Assembly: GCA_019661745.1 (NCBI GenBank)
Contig: JAIFTM010000065.1
Location: forward strand, 1-7,756
DNA from: Mollicutes bacterium PWAP
GTDB lineage: Bacteria; Bacillota_I; Bacilli_A; Mycoplasmatales; Metamycoplasmataceae
Length of the DNA stretch: 7,756 bases
Direction of reading: 5' to 3'
Shown here piece after piece: positions 1 through 7,756 of the stretch (position 1 is the stretch's first letter; every line of letters starts with the position of its first letter). The position numbers and the translations under genes were made by a program. The notes below the pieces were generated by a model. The model was not told the origin of the DNA. It worked only from the letters and a program-made list of their open reading frames with translations, and searched no databases.

Positions 1-35
1 AAAAAAATGTAATGTATTAAAAGTAGTAAGAAAAA

Positions 36-622
36 ATGAATTTATATAAATTTGGAAAAAATAGTTAGTATTGGTAAAAGTTATGTAATTTATAATTCAG
101 GCAATAATGGTTATATTATTTATATAGCTAATAAAGAAGATTTTAAAATTATTAAAAAAATGAAAATGTTTATTTATGAATATAAAAATGAATATTTGTC
201 AACTTTATATGGTTTTAAAACTTTCAAAGATAGAATATTTTTCGATGATTTGGTTAAAATGCCCGGAATCTGACCCAAAACTGCTTTGAATTTATTGAGA
301 GATGGGAGTTGATAGATTGATTAATATTATTTTTTCTTCTAATTGAAAATAATTAACTAGTTTTAATGATGTAGGTCACAAAAGTAGTAGGCAAATTATT
401 TTTGAATTAGAAAATAAATATAAAAATTTCAAATCAAGCGGAGTTTTAAAAAATAAAACTAAAATTAGTGAAATAAAAGAAGGCTTAAAATTTTTAGGTT
501 TTAATAAAAAAAAGATTGAAGATGCCATTAGTCATGTTGATGTTTCAAAAGGTGTTGAATCAGCCGTTGAAGATTTTATAAAATACATAGCAAATTTAAA
601 TGAACAAACAAACACAATTTAA
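36..622 (+). pseudogene. ruvA: Broken ruvA, Holliday junction DNA-binding subunit
   Basis: RuvA binds four-way DNA junctions as a tetramer and loads the RuvB motor. Homology can be followed from ATG 36 (MNLYKFGK) to TAA 620-622, about 195 codons, the family's usual length. The reading frame is not intact. One extra A in the run at 56-61 shifts the frame after residue 8. One extra G at 304-306 shifts it again after LNLLRDG. A TAA at 350-352 then interrupts the frame between NIIFSSNWK and LTSFNDVGHK. The first helix-hairpin-helix reads MPGIWPKTA, because TGA at 271-273 replaces the expected glycine codon of GIGPKTA. The C-terminal domain that contacts RuvB (LKFLGFNKKK, then IEDAISHVD) is still recognisable. 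The end overlaps the ruvB start by 23 nt, a typical operon join. Neighbouring long genes have no lesions, so sequencing error is an unlikely explanation. No functional RuvA is expected. Confidence 0.85.
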
Positions 623-1551
623 CCCATCTAAAATTAAAGAATTTATAGGTCAAAAGCAAATTTAAAAAGAACTTTCTTTAGCTTATAGAAGCCGCTAAAA
701 TTGAAGAAAGAAATTTGAGGCATTTGCTTTTTTTTATGGGTCTGCAGGATTAGACAAAACAACATTAGCAAAAATTATTTCAAATGAACTTTAAGTAGAA
801 ATGGTAACAATTCAAGGAAATAACATACAAAAACAAAGTGATTTTTTATCTTTGGTAAGTTCTATTCCAAAAACGGAATTCTTTTTATAGATGAAATACA
901 TGCAGTAAATAATAAATTAGAAAAACTATTTTATTCTTTAATGGATGAATTCTATGTTTCTGTAAAAATAGGCGAAGAAAAGGATTCTAAAATTATTAAT
1001 ATGAAAGTGCCAAATTTTATTTTCATAACAACTACAAACAATTTTAGTAATTTATCACCTCCATTTACTGGTAGATTTGATATGATTTGTCATTTAACTT
1101 TTTATAATGAAAAGGAAATAATTAAAATTATAAAAAAAACTTAAAATTAATAAAAATTAATTATGAATCTTCAATTCCAAATTTGATTTATAAATATTCT
1201 AATAATAATCCGCGGAATATTAAAATAATTATTAGAAGATTAAATGATTTTAAATTAGTAAAAAAAATTAAATTATTAAATTCCCAAAATATTTTATTAT
1301 TTTTCAAAACTATAAATATTTATGAATATGGATTAAGACAAATTCACATAGATATTTTGAAACTTATTTATAAACAAAAAGGAAAAAGAATCAGTTTGAA
1401 TAAATTAGCTAACTTATTAAACTTAAAATCCAATGAAATTGAAATGTCTTTAGAAGTCCCTTTAATAAGCGCTGGTCTGCTTAATGTAAGTAGCATTGGT
1501 AGAAGTTTATCAATAAAAGGAAATTTTTTGTTGAAAAACATTAAAATATAA
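600..1551 (+). pseudogene. ruvB: Broken ruvB, Holliday junction branch-migration ATPase
   Basis: RuvB is the hexameric AAA+ motor that drives branch migration with RuvA. Pieces in all three frames rebuild a near full-length protein of about 317 codons. In order they are: KIKEFIGQKQI from ATG 600; a TAA at 663-665; an extra T at 683-684; EAAKIEERNL; a shift in the T run at 728-735; Walker A; a TAA at 792-794; a lost A near 869-873; Walker B LFIDEIH at 881-901; sensor-1-like ITTTNN and the arginine-finger-like GRFD; a lost A in the run at 1132-1139; then the C-terminal winged-helix region (GLRQIHIDILK, later GRSLSIKG) to TAA 1549-1551. Walker A reads GSAGLDKTT instead of GPPGLGKTT, so the nucleotide loop is also damaged by substitution. 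Four frameshifts and two stops rule out a functional product. The longest open stretches (941-1144 and 1141-1551) are fragments of this gene, not separate genes. Confidence 0.88.
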
Positions 1552-1553
1552 AT

Positions 1554-2372
1554 ATGAAGAAAAAATTATTTTTATTTGATGTGGATGGAACTTTATCTAT
1601 GGGTGACGAAAACATTCATCCCGAAACACACTCTGCTATTTTAGAAGCCAAAAATAAAGGTCATACAGTTGCTATATCTTCTGGACGTAGTAGAAGTGAT
1701 ATGCTTTCTTTTGAAGAAAAATATGGATTAATTTTTGATTATTATGTTTGTAATAATGGTTCTTACATTTTTAATGTTTTTACCAAAGAGGCATTTAATA
1801 AAAAAGTTTTGCCTTATTCAGTTTTAAAACACTTAAATTCTTTTGCAATCGCTAATGATACTTTTTTAACTGTTTGCACTTTATCTGGAAAACTGAAATT
1901 TTTTTCAGGAGATATTAATAAAACTAATTGAATCAATTCTAATAACGATTGACTTTCAAAATCTCAAAAATCAATCAATTTTGATGAGCAATTAACTGAA
2001 TTTCAAAAACAAAATATTACTCAAATTTCTCTTTCGGGATCAAAAGAAGATATTATTAAAGCTTTCAAACACTTTAATAATATTTTAGGTAATAAAACTA
2101 AATTTTTTATTTCAAATGAAGTGTATTTAGATTGTAATAATCTAAATGCAAATAAATTTAATGGTTCTAATGACTTAAGAAAAATGCTTAGCATTTCAAT
2201 GGGAAACACTTTTGTTTTTGGAGATTCTGACAATGATTTAGAAATGCTTTCTGGCTTTAAAAACTCTTTTGCTATGGGTAATGCAACCATAAATGCAAAA
2301 AAAGTTGCCAAAAAAATCATTGGCAAAAATACAACCAATGCTATTTCAAAAATAATTCTACAAAATATTTAA
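1554..2372 (+). CDS. Cof-type HAD-superfamily phosphatase
   Basis: This encodes a 272-residue haloacid-dehalogenase-type hydrolase of the Cof/YidA class, cytosolic Mg-dependent phosphatases that act on sugar phosphates, FMN, PLP and similar small molecules. The exact substrate cannot be read from sequence. All HAD motifs are present: motif I DVDGTL at residues 9-14 (nucleophile Asp9, acid/base Asp11), motif II serine in ISSGRS (41-46), a candidate motif III Lys201 in NANKFNG, and motif IV GDSDNDLEML (223-232). The middle forms the C2-type cap. Two in-frame TGA codons (1929-1931 and 1950-1952) read as Trp; with the standard code the gene would wrongly split. ATG 1554 places motif I at the usual distance from the N-terminus. 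It lies two bases after the ruvB stop and has no close SD, so it was probably translationally coupled to ruvB before that gene decayed. A terminator follows the stop. Confidence 0.93.
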
Positions 2373-2400
2373 TGCTTTTTAAGGCATTTTTTATTTTATA
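2371..2400 (+). terminator. Intrinsic terminator after the HAD gene
   Basis: AATGCTT at 2371-2377 pairs with AGGCATT at 2382-2388 (7 bp with one G-U pair) around a TTTA loop, followed by a T-rich tract from 2387. It begins inside the HAD stop codon. It lies between convergent genes (HAD on +, metG on -). The T run is strong on the + side; on the - side the stem is followed only by a mixed A/T tract, so it probably serves mainly the + strand. Confidence 0.75.
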
Positions 2401-2412
2401 TAATCACATTTT

Positions 2413-4735
<2,323 letters not shown>

Positions 4736-4878
4736 TTTAACCTTTCTTTTAAATAAAAAAGAATCAATAGAATATGACAAGGAATAAACTTTTTAAGATT
4801 CTCACTTTAAAATATTAAACTAATATCTTTATGGTATCTAAACACCAAATTTTATTATAATTAATTATTTTTATTATA
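4736..4878 (-). promoter_or_regulatory. Promoter and leader of the methyltransferase-metG operon (tentative)
   Basis: Read on the minus strand, TATAAT-type boxes occur at 4873-4878 and 4854-4859; either would give a leader of roughly 110-130 nt. The leader holds a small hairpin (GGTG/TACC type, about 4832-4848), a perfect 6-bp inverted repeat ATATTA-TAATAT at 4812-4826, and a 6-7 bp pair GAGAATC/GATTCTT (about 4757-4803, loop about 32 nt) followed by a T run just before the SD. The last element resembles an attenuator, but short AT-rich inverted repeats arise easily by chance here. No T-box or SAM-riboswitch consensus is visible. Confidence 0.35.
4741..4747 (-). promoter_or_regulatory. Shine-Dalgarno of the methyltransferase gene
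   Basis: AGAAAGG on the minus strand, 5 nt before ATG 4735. It supports this start over the internal Met at residue 25. Confidence 0.7.
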
Positions 4879-4894
4879 AATTAGAAAGTATAAT
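4856..4894 (+). promoter_or_regulatory. Promoter region of ffh with two TATAAT boxes
   Basis: Two perfect -10 hexamers occur on the + strand: TATAAT at 4856-4861 and at 4889-4894. The downstream one ends 6 nt before ATG 4901, so its transcript would start at or next to the start codon (leaderless). The upstream one would give a leader of about 33 nt carrying AGAAAG (4883-4888), a usable partial SD. No convincing -35 element is seen for either, as is common in mycoplasmas. I cannot tell which is used. Confidence 0.55.
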
Positions 4895-4900
4895 AATGAT

Positions 4901-6247
4901 ATGTTAAATTTTTTAGGCAATAAATTACAAAAATCTATTAAGAAAATGAAATCTAAAACTAATTTAGAAGAAGCAGATATTTTAGAGATTACAAGAGAAA
5001 TAAAATTATCTTTATTAGAAGCAGATGTTAATCTTATGGTGGTTAAAAGTTTTATTAAAAATGTTAAAGAAAAAGCAATTGGTTCAAGTCTTGTTGGAAA
5101 ATTAGATCATTCTCAAACCATGATTAAAATAGTTCAAGATGAATTAACTAAAATTTTGGGGGGAAAAGAAAAACCCATTGTTATAAATAAAAAACCTTTT
5201 ATTATTATGATGGTTGGACTTCAAGGTTCTGGTAAAACTACAACAACCGCTAAAATTGCCAAATTTCTTCAAAAGAAAAAACAAATTAAAAAACCTTTGT
5301 TAGTTGCTGCCGATGTTTATCGCCCTGCTGCTATTGCACAATTAAAAACACTTGCTAAATCTTTACAATTTGATGTTTTTGCAAAAACAACTGAAGATGA
5401 TCCTAGAGACATTGTCGTTGAATCAATTAAATTTGCTGAACAAAATGATAATGATTTAATTTTAATAGATACTGCAGGTCGCCTTTCAATCGATGAAAAT
5501 TTAATGAAAGAACTTATTGACATAAAAAAACTTATAACTCCTGATGAAATATTTTTTGTAGCAGATGCCATGTCTGGCCAAGATATTATTAATGTTGCTA
5601 CAGAATTTAATAAAAATTTAAATCTTAATGGTTCTGTCATTACTAAACTAGATTCTGATGCTCGTGGAGGAGCTGCGTTAAGTATTTCTCAATTATTAAA
5701 TTTGCCTATTCGTTTTATTGGTACTGGAGAAAAGGTTTCACAAATTGATTTTTTTTATCCCGAACGTATGGCAAAAAGAATATTGGGAATGGGTGATGTT
5801 TTAACTCTTATAGAAAAACTTGAAGATTTAGAAATTGATGAAAACGCAAATAAAAAAATGATGAGAAGAATGGCATCTGGACAATTCGATCTTAATGATT
5901 TAATGAATCAATTATCTCAAATTAAAAAAATGGGTAAAATGAGTGGCATTATGAAACTAATTCCTGGTTTAAAAGGGAAAGTAGATAAAGATAAAATGGA
6001 AAGAAGTGAAAAAAGATTTGAACTATTCACTTTAATGATTAATTCTATGACGGATTTTGAAAAAAAGAATCCTAAAGTTTTAAAGCAATCTGATAGAAAA
6101 AAAAGAATTATTAATGGATCTGGTCGTAGTGCACAAGAATATAATTTATTAATTAGTGAATTTGATAGACTTCATAAACAAATGAAAGAAACTGCCAAAA
6201 AAATTGAAAAAGGAGATTTTGATCCAAGAATGATGGGAATGATATAA
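4901..6247 (+). CDS. ffh: Signal recognition particle GTPase Ffh (SRP54)
   Basis: This 448-residue protein component of the bacterial SRP binds 4.5S RNA and hydrophobic signal sequences on ribosome-nascent-chain complexes and delivers them to FtsY at the membrane. Domains in order: N domain (about 1-95), G domain with G1 GLQGSGKTTTTAKIA (106-120), DVYRPAAIAQL (138-148), G3 DTAGRL (190-195), G4 TKLD (248-251), closing RGGAALS (255-261) and FIGTGEK; then the methionine-rich M domain (about 315-448). The M domain carries the RNA-binding helix region DRKKRIINGSGRSAQE (398-413) and ends in RMMGMI. Length and all motifs are normal, with no frameshift over 1.3 kb. It contains no Trp codon. The gene diverges from the methyltransferase-metG operon and is followed 31 nt later by prmC. 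No 4.5S RNA gene is seen in the window. Confidence 0.98.
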   Translation: MLNFLGNKLQKSIKKMKSKTNLEEADILEITREIKLSLLEADVNLMVVKSFIKNVKEKAIGSSLVGKLDHSQTMIKIVQDELTKILGGKEKPIVINKKPFIIMMVGLQGSGKTTTTAKIAKFLQKKKQIKKPLLVAADVYRPAAIAQLKTLAKSLQFDVFAKTTEDDPRDIVVESIKFAEQNDNDLILIDTAGRLSIDENLMKELIDIKKLITPDEIFFVADAMSGQDIINVATEFNKNLNLNGSVITKLDSDARGGAALSISQLLNLPIRFIGTGEKVSQIDFFYPERMAKRILGMGDVLTLIEKLEDLEIDENANKKMMRRMASGQFDLNDLMNQLSQIKKMGKMSGIMKLIPGLKGKVDKDKMERSEKRFELFTLMINSMTDFEKKNPKVLKQSDRKKRIINGSGRSAQEYNLLISEFDRLHKQMKETAKKIEKGDFDPRMMGMI

Positions 6248-6259
6248 TCATCATTTTTT
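6239..6259 (+). terminator. Weak terminator-like hairpin at the ffh end
   Basis: ATGAT at 6239-6243 and ATCAT at 6247-6251 form a 5-bp stem with a 3-nt loop spanning the ffh stop codon, followed by CA and six T. The stem is short and AT-rich, so it is at best partial. Together with the promoter box before prmC, it suggests prmC may be transcribed separately. Confidence 0.35.
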
Positions 6260-6266
6260 ATTTACT

Positions 6267-6272
6267 TATAAT
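6267..6272 (+). promoter_or_regulatory. -10 box for a leaderless prmC transcript
   Basis: A perfect TATAAT ends 6 nt before ATG 6279. Initiation about 7 nt downstream would fall on the A of the start codon. The 31-nt gap to ffh contains nothing resembling an SD, so canonical SD initiation on a read-through transcript is unlikely to be the main route. No clear -35 element is seen. Confidence 0.55.
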
Positions 6273-6278
6273 TAAATT

Positions 6279-6968
6279 ATGCATACAAAAGAAGATTTAT
6301 TAAAATACAAAAGAGTTCATGGCCTAAAAGAAGAAATCAGCATTAAGGAATTATCTTTACTCAAAAAAGGAATGCCCGTTCAAAAAATAATTGGTTTTAT
6401 AAAAATGGGTTCAATAAAAATTGATATTTCTAAAAATGTTTTAATACCTAGATATGAAACAGAAGAAGTTATTCTTAAATCTTTAAATTTTCTTAAACCC
6501 GGAATGAGAGTTTTAGATTTATGCTCTGGAAGCGGGTTTATAGGTCTTTATATTAAAAGTAAAATTGATGTTGATGTTGTTTGTTCAGATATAAGTTTAG
6601 AATCATTTAAACAAATGCACATAAACAAAAAAATAAATAAATTAGATATAAAAATTATTAAGGGAGATTTATTTGAAAATATAAAAGGAAAATTTGATTT
6701 AATTATTTCGAACCCCCCTTATATACCTTTTTCTACAACTTTAGATAAATCAATTTTAGAATATGAACCTAAAATGGCTCTTTTTGCAAAAAATAATGGA
6801 AATGCAATTTATAAAAGAATAGTCAATGAACATTACAAATTTCTTAAAAATAATGGTTATTTGGTTTTTGAAATTAGTGATGACAATTCAAAATTTATTA
6901 AAAGCAATAATTTTAAAATTGAAAAGGATATAAATGGAAAAAAAAGAATTGCTTGAAAACATTTTTAG
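6279..6968 (+). CDS. prmC: Release factor glutamine methyltransferase PrmC (HemK)
   Basis: This 229-residue SAM-dependent methyltransferase modifies the glutamine of the GGQ motif in peptide-chain release factors RF1/RF2 (only RF1 would be expected in an organism reading TGA as Trp). Visible are GMPVQKIIGF (31-40, the family's G-x-P-x-x-I-x-G), LIPRYETEEVI (55-65), SAM motif I VLDLCSGSGFIG (78-89) and catalytic NPPYIP (145-150). The helical N-terminal domain is only about 30 residues before GMP, so the protein is shorter than the roughly 280 residues usual in other bacteria; this is common in reduced genomes. One TGA (6954-6956) reads as Trp near the C-terminus, after which the gene ends AWKHF-TAG at 6968. 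With the standard code it would end four codons earlier. It sits behind ffh rather than behind prfA, its common partner elsewhere. Confidence 0.93.
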
Positions 6969-6992
6969 TTACTAAAAAATAACTACCTTTTT
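6966..6992 (+). terminator. Possible terminator after prmC
   Basis: TAGTTA at 6966-6971 pairs with TAACTA at 6980-6985 (6 bp, 8-nt A-rich loop), followed by CC and five T at 6988-6992. A competing hairpin TTTTTAG/CTAAAAA (6962-6978) uses the same bases. The stem has a single G-C pair, so strength is doubtful. Confidence 0.4.
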
Positions 6993-7006
6993 ATAAATAT
7001 TTGTTA

Positions 7007-7012
7007 TATAAT
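7007..7012 (+). promoter_or_regulatory. -10 box upstream of the MarR-like gene
   Basis: TATAAT at 7007-7012 would start transcripts near 7018-7019, only about 6 nt before ATG 7025. A second TATAAT (7019-7024) abuts the ATG and is too close to serve it as a -10. No SD is present, so initiation would be on a near-leaderless mRNA. Confidence 0.45.
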
Positions 7013-7024
7013 AAAAAGTATAAT

Positions 7025-7378
7025 ATGAAAATTTTTACAGAAAAGGATTTAATTCAAATACTTTGTTTAAACAGGAGTTTAGGTTTAATTGCAGATGAAT
7101 TTAAATTAACAAAACAAGAATTTATTTTTATTTTATCTATAGGAGCTGAAAAATTAACTATTTCGGAACTTATTAATAAAAACAAAAAAAGAATGAAAAC
7201 TACTGAAGAACCCACACCTCAATGACTAAAGGTTAAATTTACTAAATTAAGTAATATTTTAGTAGAAAAAAAATTACTGACTAAAATGAAGTCGACCCTT
7301 GACAAAAGAAAATATTATTTAAAATTAACAAAAAAAGGCCTTAATATTTTCTACAAAAGAAAGGAAAAAGATGACTAA
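7025..7378 (+). CDS. Small MarR/SarA-like winged-helix protein
   Basis: This 117-residue protein resembles the minimal MarR/SarA DNA-binding fold. After an amphipathic N-terminal helix comes LTKQEFIFILSIG (28-40), then LTISELINK (44-52), and a helix KFTKLSNILVEKKLLTK (71-87) in the recognition-helix position. It ends with the wing MKSTLDKRKYYLKLTKKG (88-105), which matches the classic MarR pattern of Asp-x-Arg followed by beta strand and LT-x-x-G. A basic tail follows. One TGA (Trp67) follows a Pro/Glu/Thr-rich loop at 58-65 that differs from standard MarR proteins. ATG 7025 is preferred over TTG 7001, because the longer form would place the promoter box inside the gene and has no SD. The stop overlaps the next gene by 8 nt, implying an operon. 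Likely role, inferred: a local transcriptional regulator; ligand and targets are unknown. A non-DNA-binding winged-helix protein is possible. Confidence 0.72.
7358..7365 (+). promoter_or_regulatory. Shine-Dalgarno of the terminal gene
   Basis: AGAAAGGA lies 5 nt before ATG 7371, inside the last codons of the MarR-like gene. It is a strong SD. It supports this start and translation coupled to the regulator gene, in the same layout as metG. Confidence 0.8.
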
Positions 7379-7756
7379 AAATAATATTGATAATTTAAAT
7401 AATGAATCAAATAATAATAGTTTTTTAAATAATATAAAATCATTTGAAGAAACTAATAAATATAGAATTTATTTAGAAGATATTATTTATTTTGAAAGAA
7501 AATTTGATGTAAAAAAAGCTAAATTTGCATATCAAAAATATAATTTTTTTAAATATCAAACTACAAAAAAGAACCTTGCAAATGCTAATGATAAAATATT
7601 TTCTGACTATAAATTTGATCTCCAATATTTAATTAAAAAAAGAAATAATATTGTTGAAAATTCAATTCTTATTAAAAAAAGCAAGATTAAAGACTTTGAA
7701 ATTAGGCTAAATTATAAAATTAAAAAATATGAGAAAAAAAGCAAAAAAAATAAAAT
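7371..7756 (+). CDS. Asn/Lys-rich protein of unknown function (partial, 3' end off window)
   Basis: An open frame from ATG 7371 runs without a stop to the window edge (128 codons plus 2 nt). I do not recognise a family. The first 21 residues contain ten Asn, encoded mostly by AAT in a low-complexity tract. Residues from about 30 on are rich in Lys, Tyr, Phe and Asn and look like charged amphipathic helices (for example YLEDIIYFERKFDVKKAKF). The visible end is very basic (KIKKYEKKSKKNK). There is no signal peptide and no membrane segment in the visible part. A basic stretch at the edge could precede a membrane segment further on, but that is a guess. It overlaps the MarR-like gene by 8 nt and has a strong SD, so it is almost certainly translated and co-expressed with that gene. 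Confidence 0.7.
   Translation, partial: MTKNNIDNLNNESNNNSFLNNIKSFEETNKYRIYLEDIIYFERKFDVKKAKFAYQKYNFFKYQTTKKNLANANDKIFSDYKFDLQYLIKKRNNIVENSILIKKSKIKDFEIRLNYKIKKYEKKSKKNK

Noticed and set aside
1..35. Promoter or end of an upstream gene before ruvA
   Set aside because: Only 35 AT-rich bases are visible; neither a convincing -10 box nor a coding frame can be supported.
941..1551. Two apparently separate small open frames (941-1144 and 1183-1551) as independent genes
   Set aside because: They are consecutive RuvB pieces (Walker B/sensor region and C-terminal winged helix) in shifted frames, and join into one family-length protein with the upstream pieces.
36..1551. Phase-variable switching of ruvAB through homopolymer runs
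   Set aside because: At least six separate shifts and three nonsense codons would have to be corrected at once, and catalytic motifs are also substituted. This is decay, not a reversible switch.
1929..1952. TGA codons as real stops splitting the HAD gene (and metG, prmC and others)
   Set aside because: Family motifs continue in the same frame on both sides, and the TGA codons fall at conserved Trp positions in metG, as expected with genetic code 4.
2021..2338. Minus-strand open frame over the HAD gene, and one at 5317-5640 over ffh
   Set aside because: Both lie fully inside genes with complete motifs on the other strand and have no start signals or recognisable domains.
4736..4860. T-box or SAM riboswitch controlling metG
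   Set aside because: The spacer is too short for a typical T-box, and neither the T-box sequence nor the conserved SAM-riboswitch core can be found.
7001..7024. TTG at 7001 as the start of the MarR-like gene
   Set aside because: It would add eight residues made from the promoter sequence (two TATAAT boxes) and has no SD; ATG 7025 is simpler.
7383..7435. AAT-rich stretch as a tandem repeat array
   Set aside because: It has no fixed repeat unit; it is low-complexity coding sequence for an Asn-rich N-terminus.

Overview
The window is a piece of a small, very AT-rich Mollicutes (mycoplasma-type) chromosome. The main evidence is the genetic code. Obvious housekeeping proteins run straight through in-frame TGA codons at positions where tryptophan is expected: seven in metG, three in the methyltransferase, two in the HAD gene, one each in prmC and the MarR-like gene. 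Base composition, compact gene spacing, overlapping genes, a shortened PrmC and a MetRS without zinc-binding cysteines all fit. A Hominis-group-like mycoplasma is my best guess, but the species cannot be fixed from the sequence alone.

Layout, left to right. (1) 36-1551, + strand: ruvA and ruvB, the Holliday-junction branch-migration pair, in their usual overlapping order. Both are broken by about six frameshifts and three nonsense codons, yet keep nearly full length. (2) 1554-2372, +: an intact Cof-type HAD phosphatase two bases after the ruvB remnant, ending in a hairpin-plus-T-run terminator. (3) 2413-4735, - strand: a two-gene operon, a TrmN6/YabB-like tRNA adenine methyltransferase followed by metG (methionyl-tRNA synthetase). 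The genes overlap by 8 nt and each has a good Shine-Dalgarno (SD). (4) 4736-4900: a 165-bp divergent spacer with promoter-like elements in both directions. (5) 4901-6968, +: ffh (signal-recognition-particle GTPase) and prmC (release-factor methyltransferase). (6) 7025-7756, +: a small MarR/SarA-like winged-helix protein overlapping the start of an Asn/Lys-rich unknown protein that runs off the window.

Functionally this is mostly core translation and protein-export machinery: tRNA charging, tRNA modification, release-factor methylation and SRP targeting. Two points stand out. One is the recent loss of RuvAB. The other is a contrast in start sites: downstream genes of overlapping pairs carry clear SD sequences, whereas prmC (and perhaps ffh and the MarR-like gene) start directly after a TATAAT box, consistent with leaderless or near-leaderless mRNAs. 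I see no mobile element, CRISPR array, tRNA, rRNA or phage gene. The best candidate for something undescribed is the MarR-like gene with its unknown partner at the right edge.
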